Source: Helicobacteraceae bacterium (GTDB lineage: Bacteria; Campylobacterota; Campylobacteria; Campylobacterales; Sulfurimonadaceae). From it: a stretch of 5,389 nt of DNA. This document shows, piece after piece, positions 1 through 5,389 of this stretch. Positions within the stretch are counted from its first letter, which is position 1. The number at the start of each line of letters is the position of its first letter. The stretch lies in the NCBI GenBank assembly GCA_027083665.1, contig JALWNV010000114.1, forward strand, positions 1 through 5,389. The letters are read 5' to 3'. The position numbers were made by a program, and so were the translations under genes. The notes below the pieces were generated by a model that did no database searches, was not told where the DNA came from, and saw only the letters and a list, made by a program, of their open reading frames with translations.

Positions 1-387
1 CGTCTGCATATCGTCACGGCGTTTGAAACGGGCAAGTGTGATAAAGAATTGGATAACGTCCTCGCTGTTTTGAAAACGGTAGTAGTGTTTCGAAAGCCGC
101 TCGCGGATCCGTCCTTCCTCCGCATCGAGCAGTGCGAAGTCGAGCGAATCGAGAAAGCGCACTATACTGTCCGCCCGTCCGTAGGCGAAGAGCGCACAGG
201 CCAGGGCACTGAAAGGCTCCCGGTAGCGCCGCGCCACGAGAATCGGATCAGGCCGGTCGTAAGAGATTTCGTCGTGGCGCTGACGTAATACCAGTTCCGC
301 ATCGAGCCGTACTTTCAGCCCCTCTTTCCCCTTTCCGCTTCCCTCTTCCCGGCCACGAAGCGGATCAGAACTTAAACGACTCGCCAA
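1..387 (-). CDS. TIGR02757 (DUF2400) family protein, N-terminal part, cut by window edge
   Basis: A frame open from base 387 down to base 1 encodes a protein recognisable as the TIGR02757/DUF2400 family, whose biochemical role is not established. Visible family hallmarks are EISYDRPDPILVARRY, CALFAYGRADSIVRFLDSLD and YYRFQNSEDV. The C-terminal part lies outside the window. The start is uncertain. An in-frame stop lies at 412-414 and the only conventional start after it is TTG at 387-385, inside the end of lptB, with no good ribosome site. That start adds about 23 residues rich in Gly, Glu, Lys and Arg before the conserved region. A CTG at 318-316 (MKVRLDAEL) begins right at the conserved region and follows a purine-rich stretch with an AGGGG about nine bases upstream. 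The coordinates give the outer limit. Overlap or close abutment with lptB suggests the same transcript. Family assignment is confident; start and function are not. Confidence 0.8.
   Translation of the reverse strand, partial: MASRLSSDPLRGREEGSGKGKEGLKVRLDAELVLRQRHDEISYDRPDPILVARRYREPFSALACALFAYGRADSIVRFLDSLDFALLDAEEGRIRERLSKHYYRFQNSEDVIQFFITLARFKRRDDMQT
319..350 (-). promoter_or_regulatory. Polypurine tract, possible ribosome binding region of the TIGR02757 gene
   Basis: Read on the minus strand, these 32 bases are all purine except one C (opposite base 337), with several GGGG and AGAGG runs. The tract lies after the lptB stop codon and immediately before the CTG at 318-316, so it may be the Shine-Dalgarno region for that non-standard start. 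Alternatively it is simply coding for a Gly/Glu/Lys/Arg-rich N-terminus if the TTG at 387 is used. The sequence alone does not decide between these. Confidence 0.35.
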
Positions 388-1087
388 GGTAATGCCGCCG
401 TACGTCTTCGTTCACGGCGATCTCTTCGCTGGTTCCCGACGCCAGCAGCGCACCGCTCTTGATAACATAGGCACGGTCGCAGACATCAAGGGTCTCTCGG
501 ACGTTGTGGTCGGTGATCAGTACACCGATATCGTGCTGCACCAGCTGCTGCACGACGGTCTGGATATCGAGTACCGCCAGCGGATCGACCCCGGCAAACG
601 GTTCGTCCAGCAGTAAAAAACGCGGTTTTGCCACCAGTGCCCGGGCGATCTCGGCACGGCGACGCTCCCCGCCGGAGAGACTGATCCCCTTGCGGTAACG
701 GATCGGCTCGATATTGAAAATATCGAGCATCTCTTCGATCCGCTCGAGCTGCTCTTTCTTGTCGCGCAGTGCCGCCTGCGCGGCCACCATCAGGTTCTCC
801 TCGACGGTCAGGTCCTTGAAAATCGACGCCTCCTGAGGCAGGTAGCCGATCCCCGCGCGGGCACGTTCGTGCATCGGCAGATGGGAAATATCCTTGTCGT
901 CGAGGTAGACCTTCCCGGATGTCGCTTCGACCAGCCCGCAGATCATGTAAAAGGAGGTCGTCTTCCCCGCCCCGTTCGGACCGAGCAGACCGACGACTTC
1001 CCCGGAATTGACTTCCAGCGACATTCCGCGGACGATCTCGGTCTGTTTGATCGTTTTGACCAGATCTTTGGCAACGAGTTTATGCAT
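365..1087 (-). CDS. lptB: LPS export ABC transporter ATP-binding protein LptB
   Basis: This is the cytoplasmic ATPase of the LptB2FGC complex, which extracts lipopolysaccharide from the inner membrane and drives it to the outer membrane. At 240 residues it has the normal family length. Visible motifs are Walker A GPNGAGKTT (36-44), Q-loop Gln85 (YLPQEASIF), signature LSGGERRR (137-144), Walker B FLLLDEP with catalytic Glu162, D-loop AGVDP (165-169) and the H-switch ITDHNVRETL with His194. The LptB-typical C-terminal YLGESFKF separates it from general ABC ATPases. The ATG at 1087 was chosen because AAGG lies six bases upstream and the protein then begins MHKLVAKDL at the usual place. The frame is open further upstream, to 1297, but that stretch is antisense-like and overlaps tsaE. 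The start overlaps the tsaE stop by eight bases, implying translational coupling. In Helicobacter-type genomes tsaE, lptB and rpoN are neighbours; here a TIGR02757 gene follows instead of rpoN. Confidence 0.97.
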   Translation of the reverse strand: MHKLVAKDLVKTIKQTEIVRGMSLEVNSGEVVGLLGPNGAGKTTSFYMICGLVEATSGKVYLDDKDISHLPMHERARAGIGYLPQEASIFKDLTVEENLMVAAQAALRDKKEQLERIEEMLDIFNIEPIRYRKGISLSGGERRRAEIARALVAKPRFLLLDEPFAGVDPLAVLDIQTVVQQLVQHDIGVLITDHNVRETLDVCDRAYVIKSGALLASGTSEEIAVNEDVRRHYLGESFKF

Positions 1088-1496
1088 GATGAACCTTGTA
1101 GCAGCGCGCGTCCTGCGCACACTTTTCGATTTCGATAACGATTGCGGGAATCCCGGCGAGCCGGAGAATGTCAACCAGGGTGTCGTCCCCCCACTCGACG
1201 AAATGATAGCCCGGCTTTTCCAGCTCTTCAAGCAGACCCAGCGCCAAAAAATGCTCGATACCGCGGTTATAGATATCGTAATGGAACAGCTGGTCACCGT
1301 AGCGCTGCTGCAGCGAAAAAGTCGGGGATGTGACCGGCTCGTCGATACCCAGATACTTCGCCGCCGCTTTCGTCAGGGTCGTCTTGCCGCTGGCGAGGTC
1401 CCCCTGCAAGATCACGACACCGCCCCGCGGCAAGGCATCCATCACCGCACCGATGACACGGTCAAGCTCGTTTAGAGCGCATTTCAACGTTCTCAC
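1080..1496 (-). CDS. tsaE: tRNA threonylcarbamoyladenosine biosynthesis ATPase TsaE
   Basis: TsaE works with TsaB and TsaD in the cytoplasm to make the t6A modification at position 37 of ANN-decoding tRNAs; its ATP hydrolysis resets the complex. The 138-residue length fits the family. Visible motifs are the P-loop GDLASGKTT (32-40), SPTFSL (57-62), the HYDIY segment (72-76) and FVEWGD (99-104), the last matching the conserved E-W region of the E. coli protein. The start is GTG at 1496, sharing GTGA with the trpD stop (1493-1496). The nearest AAGG is about 13 bases upstream, too far to be a good site, so translation probably depends on termination of trpD. Its own TAA overlaps the lptB start by eight bases. 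tsaE next to lptB is a Campylobacterota-like arrangement. No missing key residue was seen. Confidence 0.94.
   Translation of the reverse strand: MRTLKCALNELDRVIGAVMDALPRGGVVILQGDLASGKTTLTKAAAKYLGIDEPVTSPTFSLQQRYGDQLFHYDIYNRGIEHFLALGLLEELEKPGYHFVEWGDDTLVDILRLAGIPAIVIEIEKCAQDARCYKVHHA
1094..1097 (-). promoter_or_regulatory. Ribosome binding site of lptB
   Basis: AAGG on the minus strand, six bases before the ATG at 1087, inside the last codons of tsaE. It supports the internal ATG over the much longer open frame that starts at 1297. Confidence 0.6.
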
Positions 1497-2479
1497 AGTG
1501 TCGAAGAGACCTTCACGATCTGCGCCAGCTTCGCTTTCGCTTTCCCGCTCTTGACCGCCTCCTCGGCGATCTCCAGTCCCTCTTTGATATCCCGCGCCGC
1601 TGCATCGGCTTCCAAAGCGGCGGCGGCATTGAGCATAACGATATCGCGCTGTGCCGCTTCGGCCTGACCGGAAAGGACATCGTGCAAAATCCGTGCATTC
1701 GTTTTGGCGTCCCCGCCCAGTATCGCCTGAAACGGCGCCCGCTTGAGGCCGTACGATTCGGGATCGATCTCGAACTCCCTCACCGTGCCCTCTTGGAGTC
1801 TCGCCGCATAGGTGACGCCGCTGATACTGATCTCGTCCATTCCCTCTTCCGCGCTGACGACCAGCGCCGAAGAGGCATGATTGAGTTTCAGGGCTTGGGC
1901 AATTTTCGGTACGAACGCTTTGTCGAACACCCCCAGCAGGAATTTTTCGACCCCCGCGGGATTGGTCAGCGGACCGAGCACGTTGAATACCGTCTTGTCA
2001 CTGATGCTTTTTCGCACCGGCATGATAAACTTCATGGCTGGATGGTGGTTCTGGGCGAACATGAAAGCGAAGCCCGTCTCTTCGAGCATCCGCGCCGTCT
2101 GCTCGAGCGAAAGATCGAGACGGATATCGAGGGCCTCGAGGACGTCTGCCGAACCGGATTTGGACGTAACGGAACGGTTCCCGTGCTTGGCGACATAGGC
2201 GCCGGCGGAAGCGCAGAGGATCGCGGTCGTCGTGGAGACATTGAAACTGCCGCTCTTGTCGCCGCCGGTGCCTACGATATCGATCAGCTTCGGCCGCAGC
2301 GCCGCGTCGACGGGCAACTCGACCGCGTGTGAACGCATCACCGCCGCTGCCGCGGCGATCACTTCGACGGGCGTCCGTTCATCGAGGGTGACGGAGAGCA
2401 GAAACTCCCGCATCTGTGCTTCATCCATCTCCTTCCGAAACAGTTTTTCAAACGCTTCACGTGCTTCTTGATAGGTCAA
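1493..2479 (-). CDS. trpD: Anthranilate phosphoribosyltransferase
   Basis: TrpD transfers the phosphoribosyl group of PRPP to anthranilate, the second committed step of tryptophan synthesis. The protein has 328 residues, the usual length for the stand-alone enzyme not fused to TrpG. Visible motifs are the PRPP-binding GTGGD (70-74) continuing into SFNVST, KHGNR (98-102), SKSGSADVLE (106-115), HPAMKFIMPVRK (146-157), NVLGPLTNPAG (166-176) and the MDE of the Mg-binding region (214-216). The start is TTG at 2479: a strong AAGGAG lies five bases upstream, and the TTG overlaps the TGA of the S4 gene in a TTGA. The helical N-terminus begins at the normal family position. No other trp gene is in the window, so this copy sits away from the rest of the pathway in this stretch. 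No attenuator or leader peptide is visible before it, and translation is probably coupled to the S4 gene. Confidence 0.96.
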   Translation of the reverse strand: MTYQEAREAFEKLFRKEMDEAQMREFLLSVTLDERTPVEVIAAAAAVMRSHAVELPVDAALRPKLIDIVGTGGDKSGSFNVSTTTAILCASAGAYVAKHGNRSVTSKSGSADVLEALDIRLDLSLEQTARMLEETGFAFMFAQNHHPAMKFIMPVRKSISDKTVFNVLGPLTNPAGVEKFLLGVFDKAFVPKIAQALKLNHASSALVVSAEEGMDEISISGVTYAARLQEGTVREFEIDPESYGLKRAPFQAILGGDAKTNARILHDVLSGQAEAAQRDIVMLNAAAALEADAAARDIKEGLEIAEEAVKSGKAKAKLAQIVKVSSTL

Positions 2480-2724
2480 TCGGTCTCCTTTACATACTGA
2501 TCCTGCTGCGATTTCGGTGTGGATTTCGTTACGGGAATCTGCAGCACTTCGTAATGCTTTTCCCCCTTGAGGTAAGCGATGGAGATCCTGTCTCCGACTT
2601 CGACATTCTTGCTCGCCTTGGCGACTTTGCCGTTGATGCTGACAACACCGTTTGCCAGCATATCCTGCGCGACTGTACGCCGCTTCGTGATATTGACCGC
2701 GTTTAGAAATTTATCGATTCTCAT
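2476..2724 (-). CDS. S4 domain RNA-binding protein (RqcP/YabO or Hsp15-like)
   Basis: An 82-residue protein that is almost entirely one S4 RNA-binding domain: MRIDKFLNAVNITKRRTVAQ (1-20), then VSINGKVAKASKNVEVGD (28-45), followed by a charged tail. The pattern, with a basic KRRT helix and a [VI]xINGxxAKAS strand-turn, closely resembles Bacillus RqcP (YabO). RqcP binds stalled large ribosomal subunits with RqcH and helps C-terminal tailing of the nascent chain. Hsp15 is a related protein with a similar role in proteobacteria. The function is inferred from that resemblance; which of the two it matches best cannot be settled by eye. The ATG at 2724 gives the conserved N-terminus, but there is no good Shine-Dalgarno: an AGGG lies only one base away. 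Its TGA overlaps the trpD start. It is the first gene of the tightly packed block and is separated from the kinase-like gene by 69 bases. Confidence 0.88.
   Translation of the reverse strand: MRIDKFLNAVNITKRRTVAQDMLANGVVSINGKVAKASKNVEVGDRISIAYLKGEKHYEVLQIPVTKSTPKSQQDQYVKETD
2485..2490 (-). promoter_or_regulatory. Ribosome binding site of trpD
   Basis: AAGGAG on the minus strand, five bases before the TTG at 2479 and inside the last codons of the S4 gene. It is the strongest Shine-Dalgarno match in the window and justifies the TTG start. Confidence 0.75.
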
Positions 2725-2730
2725 GCCCTA

Positions 2731-2736
2731 ATTGTA
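2731..2736 (-). promoter_or_regulatory. Possible -10 box upstream of the S4 gene
   Basis: TACAAT on the minus strand, a close match to TATAAT, lies in the only gap long enough to hold a promoter between the kinase-like gene and the S4-trpD-tsaE-lptB block. No recognisable -35 hexamer sits 16-18 bases upstream, though Campylobacterota promoters often lack one. Only six bases separate it from the ATG at 2724, so a start of transcription at normal distance would fall at or next to the A of ATG and give a leaderless message. It could be chance. Confidence 0.35.
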
Positions 2737-2737
2737 A

Positions 2738-2749
2738 AGCATGGATGCT
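2738..2749. repeat. Short inverted repeat next to the possible -10 box
   Basis: AGCAT-gg-ATGCT is a perfect five-base inverted repeat with a two-base centre. It lies directly upstream of the TACAAT on the minus strand, where a repressor operator might sit. Twelve bases is short and it may be random. Confidence 0.3.
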
Positions 2750-2764
2750 AAATCCGCCGTTACA

Positions 2765-2783
2765 CCCGGCTTCGCGGACCGGG
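2765..2783. other. GC-rich hairpin in the kinase/S4 gap
   Basis: CCCGG and CCGGG can pair across a nine-base spacer, just downstream of the kinase-like gene's TAA at 2794. On the minus strand no T run follows, so it is not a convincing intrinsic terminator for that gene. On the plus strand GTTTT follows, but no plus-strand gene ends there. It may slow or partly terminate transcription, or stabilise the 3' end. Confidence 0.3.
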
Positions 2784-2793
2784 GTTTTCCGGC

Positions 2794-5358
2794 TTACGGC
2801 AAATATCTGCGCATCTCCTTGAGTACGGCCTGCAGTTTCTCATCGAACGATTCAGTCAGCCTGACCAGCTCCTTCTCTTCGCCTTTGCTCAGGGCTTCGT
2901 GCAGCTGTGCCGCCACTTCGGCCAGTCCGACCGCCCCGATATTGTCGCTGACCCCCTTGATATCGAGGCAAAGCTTCTTCGCGCCTTCGAGATCATCTGT
3001 GCGCATCATCACCGCCAGGGTCTGCTCCGCGCCGGAATAGAGCTTGGCAAATTCGTCGAGAATCTCTCCGTAGAGCTCGGTATCGTTGCTTGCGCGCCGC
3101 AACCCGTCGGCCGCTTTGAGCACGGGGGTGTTGACATAGCGCGGATCCGCTGGAACCGCCCGGGACGCGTCCCGCCCGTTTTTCGGTTTGAGATATCGGG
3201 TAAAAACCGTATAAAGACGGCCGATCTGTACCGGTTTGATCAAGTGTGCGTTCATCCCCAGCGCATACATCTTGGCGATCTCTTCGGGCAATCCCAGCCC
3301 CGTCAGCGAAACGATCGGCAGATCGTTGAACGCCGGAACCGCACGGATGTGCTTCGTCGCCTCGTAACCGTCCATCACCGGCATGTTGATATCCATCAGC
3401 ACAAGATCGAAACGATTGTTCTGATTTTCCACCGCATCAAGCGCTTCCACCCCGTCGTTGGCGACTTCCACTTTGATACCGCTGTTCGCCAGCAGGCTGA
3501 CCAAAACTTTCTGATTGATGATGTTGTCCTCGACAATCAGCACGGAAGCGCCGGCAAAATCGCTGAAACTCGCCTTGGTGACGTTAGGCGTTTCCGGAAC
3601 GTCCTCGTAGGTTTTTTCCGTTTTGATCGCCGTCGGTTTCGTATGGCGCGGTGTCACATTGTCGGTATCGACCTCTTTGATCGTCTCTTCGAAAAGATCG
3701 ACGATCAGGTCATAGACCCGCTGCAGGCTCAGCGGCTTCATGATCCTGGCATCGATCAACGGCGTCAGCGGCGATATATCGTGCGGCGTATCGAGCATAT
3801 TGCCCGCAAGTACGATCTTCGCCCGCGTCTCGGCTTTGACCCGGCGAAGCAGTGATTTCACTTCGTCGGAAAACGCGTTTTCCGACACGATGATCACATC
3901 GCTTTCGAAAAGAATATCGCTTTTGTTCTCGATCGCGATGACCGAACGGACACTCACGTCGTTTTTGAAATATTCCAGCATCTTTTTCAATGCATCCGCC
4001 GCACTCGGCTGCGCCTCGACGATCACGATCCTGTGTGCGGTATAAGCTTTCGCCGGAAGACGGTAATGGCGTTTTTCGTTGGGGTCGGGCACTTCGAGCG
4101 GCAAAACGACGACAAATTCGCTTCCGCGGCCGACTTCGCTCGTCAGTTCGATGGAACCGTTCATCATCTCGATCAGCGTTTTGGAGATATACAGTCCCAG
4201 CCCGCTCTCTTTGAGCTCGCTGACCGAAGCGAACGGTTCGAAAATCTCCTGCAGCCGATCAGCATCAATGCCGACACCCGTATCGGTAATCTTGAATTCG
4301 AGTACGACACGGCTCTCGTCGTCGGACAGACGGCGAATCGACATCCGCACTTCTCCCTCGTCGGTATATTTCAGTGCGTTACCGAGCAGATTCGAAAGGA
4401 CCTGCCCCAGCCGCAGCGGGTCGCCGATAAACTTGGCCGGGACGCTTTTTTCGATATCGTAGATGAACTCAACACGGCTTCCGCGCGCCTGCGCGCTGAC
4501 CGTTCCCGCCACTTCGTCTATGACGTTGTTGATATTGAAAAGTTCATGTTTGAGCTCGACTTTGCCCGATTTGAGGTTGAGGAAATCGATCAGGTCATTG
4601 GTAATATTGAGCAGCAGTTCGTCCGACTGCCTGATCTTGTGCAGTTCTCGTGACTGCTCCGGGTCGAGTTCGGTCTGAAGGATCTTTTCGCTGCTGTTGA
4701 TGATCTCCTGCGCCGGCTCGCGGATCTTCTGCCCGACATTGACCATCAGATCTTCCTGCTGCTCGATAACGGCTTCGAGGACCGCATGCTCTTTGGAAAG
4801 TTTTTTGCTGACCTCGTTGATCGTCCGCTGCTGACGCATATTGCGCCAGATCATCAACAGCGCGATCGCGGCCAGCACGATGACGGCATACAGTATCAGG
4901 CGATAGTCGCCGCCCGCTTCGGCCGGCACGATCTTCTCCACGACGACCGTTTCCTTGACGGGCTTACTTTGCAGCTGCGAAACGGCTGACGATACCGGCG
5001 TAATTTTCCCTATGGAGGAAGGTGTATCGCCGCGATGGGTGAAGATATAGGCATCGGGGAAAAGTCGCTGGACTTTTTCGAGCAGGGCGAAAGCCGTATC
5101 CCCGTCGCGAAGCGGTTCGATCGTGGCGATAAAATGTTCGCCCGAGCGCCGGCTGACAATCTTCGCGTGTTCGGCGGCCTTCGCTTTCCGATAAGTCGGA
5201 TCATCGGTAAGCGCGCGTTCGATCTGCTTTGCGTAGACATCCGTTTCCGCTTTCGTCTTCCCCGACGCGGCGACGATATTCATATAAGGCTCCGCCGCCG
5301 TCACCGCCCATGCGAATATCATCACTGCGACCATCAATGCCGCTCTGCCTCTTCTCAT
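2794..5358 (-). CDS. Membrane hybrid histidine-kinase-like protein with degenerate phospho-acceptors (SPOR-like, DHp, HATPase, REC, REC, HPt)
   Basis: The 854-residue protein has a signal peptide or first membrane helix (about 1-22, A-x-A-like VTAAEP). A periplasmic stretch (23-150) follows whose part 25-107, ending LFPDAYIF, looks SPOR-like. Next come a membrane helix (153-171), a coiled-coil linker (175-205), DHp (about 190-265) and HATPase (about 305-420). The HATPase keeps N323/N327, DTGVG (359-363), F373/F376 and GLGL (386-389). Receiver 1 (442-556), receiver 2 (604-722) and an HPt-like four-helix segment (about 745-850) complete it. Receiver 2 looks active: Glu610-Asp611, Asp656, Thr686, Lys708. 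The other acceptors are missing: DHp reads NVGQKIREP with Gln210 at the His position, receiver 1 has Ser492 at the Asp position (Lys541 is kept), and the HPt reads CLDIKG with Leu798 at the His position. It may be a pseudokinase or scaffold, or accept phosphate on Asp656 from another protein; this is inferred. The ATG at 5358 has GGGG six bases upstream. No cognate regulator is adjacent. Confidence 0.93.
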   Translation of the reverse strand: MRRGRAALMVAVMIFAWAVTAAEPYMNIVAASGKTKAETDVYAKQIERALTDDPTYRKAKAAEHAKIVSRRSGEHFIATIEPLRDGDTAFALLEKVQRLFPDAYIFTHRGDTPSSIGKITPVSSAVSQLQSKPVKETVVVEKIVPAEAGGDYRLILYAVIVLAAIALLMIWRNMRQQRTINEVSKKLSKEHAVLEAVIEQQEDLMVNVGQKIREPAQEIINSSEKILQTELDPEQSRELHKIRQSDELLLNITNDLIDFLNLKSGKVELKHELFNINNVIDEVAGTVSAQARGSRVEFIYDIEKSVPAKFIGDPLRLGQVLSNLLGNALKYTDEGEVRMSIRRLSDDESRVVLEFKITDTGVGIDADRLQEIFEPFASVSELKESGLGLYISKTLIEMMNGSIELTSEVGRGSEFVVVLPLEVPDPNEKRHYRLPAKAYTAHRIVIVEAQPSAADALKKMLEYFKNDVSVRSVIAIENKSDILFESDVIIVSENAFSDEVKSLLRRVKAETRAKIVLAGNMLDTPHDISPLTPLIDARIMKPLSLQRVYDLIVDLFEETIKEVDTDNVTPRHTKPTAIKTEKTYEDVPETPNVTKASFSDFAGASVLIVEDNIINQKVLVSLLANSGIKVEVANDGVEALDAVENQNNRFDLVLMDINMPVMDGYEATKHIRAVPAFNDLPIVSLTGLGLPEEIAKMYALGMNAHLIKPVQIGRLYTVFTRYLKPKNGRDASRAVPADPRYVNTPVLKAADGLRRASNDTELYGEILDEFAKLYSGAEQTLAVMMRTDDLEGAKKLCLDIKGVSDNIGAVGLAEVAAQLHEALSKGEEKELVRLTESFDEKLQAVLKEMRRYLP

Positions 5359-5364
5359 AACAAA

Positions 5365-5368
5365 CCCC
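5365..5368 (-). promoter_or_regulatory. Weak ribosome binding site of the kinase-like gene
   Basis: GGGG on the minus strand, six bases before the ATG at 5358, in a 31-base AT-rich leader at the right edge of the window. It is only a partial Shine-Dalgarno match. A second ATG at codon 9 would shorten the signal peptide's basic n-region and is less likely. Any promoter would lie at or beyond the edge and cannot be judged. Confidence 0.4.
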
Positions 5369-5389
5369 GCTTTAGAGATAATTTTTTAT

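Noticed and set aside
49..288. 79-codon open frame on the plus strand at the left edge
   Set aside because: It is antisense to the TIGR02757 coding region, whose conserved motifs are unmistakable on the minus strand.
1088..1297. N-terminal extension of about 70 residues on LptB
   Set aside because: The extension overlaps tsaE in another frame, is Ser/Ile/Trp-rich without family similarity, and the internal ATG at 1087 has AAGG at good spacing and gives the standard 240-residue LptB.
1682..2332. 216-codon open frame on the plus strand opposite trpD
   Set aside because: It lies wholly antisense to well-conserved trpD. Its composition (Arg, Glu and Gly rich, no motif) is typical of a shadow frame.
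2765..2790. Intrinsic terminator after the kinase-like gene
   Set aside because: The hairpin is only five base pairs with a nine-base loop and is not followed by a T run on the coding strand, so it is listed only as a hairpin.
2899..3855. 318-codon open frame on the plus strand opposite the kinase-like gene
   Set aside because: It is the antisense shadow of a clear multidomain gene in GC-rich DNA. Its translation is rich in Arg, His, Asp and Gln with no recognisable fold or motif, and it has no convincing ribosome site.
4703..4760. Reading the kinase-like gene as a decaying pseudogene
   Set aside because: The frame is uninterrupted for 854 codons, HATPase boxes and receiver 2 catalytic residues are kept, and changes are concentrated at the phospho-acceptor positions rather than spread over the protein.

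Overview
The window reads as one co-directional block on the minus strand: six protein genes, no RNA genes, no mobile element, no CRISPR array and no plus-strand gene I can support. The best fit for the source is a relatively GC-rich member of the Campylobacterota (Epsilonproteobacteria; Sulfurimonas, Nitratifractor or Hydrogenimonas are the kind of genera meant). The basis is the tsaE-lptB adjacency, the start of the S4 protein, and a TIGR02757-type protein beside lptB. This is inference from remembered gene order, not a search result.

In transcription order (right to left): an 854-residue membrane-bound hybrid histidine-kinase-like protein (5358-2794); a 69-base gap holding small inverted repeats and a possible -10 box; an 82-residue S4 RNA-binding protein of the RqcP/Hsp15 type (2724-2476); trpD, anthranilate phosphoribosyltransferase (2479-1493); tsaE, the ATPase of tRNA t6A synthesis (1496-1080); lptB, the ATPase of the LPS exporter (1087-365); and the N-terminal part of a TIGR02757/DUF2400 protein that runs off the left edge (387 or 318 down to 1). 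The last five genes overlap at every junction (TTGA, GTGA, an 8-base overlap, and a probable overlap at lptB/TIGR02757). They look like a translationally coupled housekeeping operon with no shared pathway: ribosome or nascent-chain handling, tryptophan synthesis, tRNA modification and outer-membrane assembly.

The most interesting object is the kinase-like protein. It has the full layout of a phosphorelay hybrid: signal peptide, periplasmic SPOR-like region, TM, coiled coil, DHp, HATPase, REC, REC, HPt. By eye, however, its phosphotransfer residues are lost one after another. The DHp histidine is Gln210 (and the following acidic residue is Lys211), the first receiver has Ser492 where the aspartate should be, and the HPt histidine is Leu798. 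Only the second receiver (Asp656) keeps its phospho-acceptor, and the ATP-binding boxes are largely kept. The reading frame is open and the folds look maintained, so this resembles a conserved pseudo-phosphorelay or scaffold rather than a decaying gene. It is the best candidate here for something undescribed.
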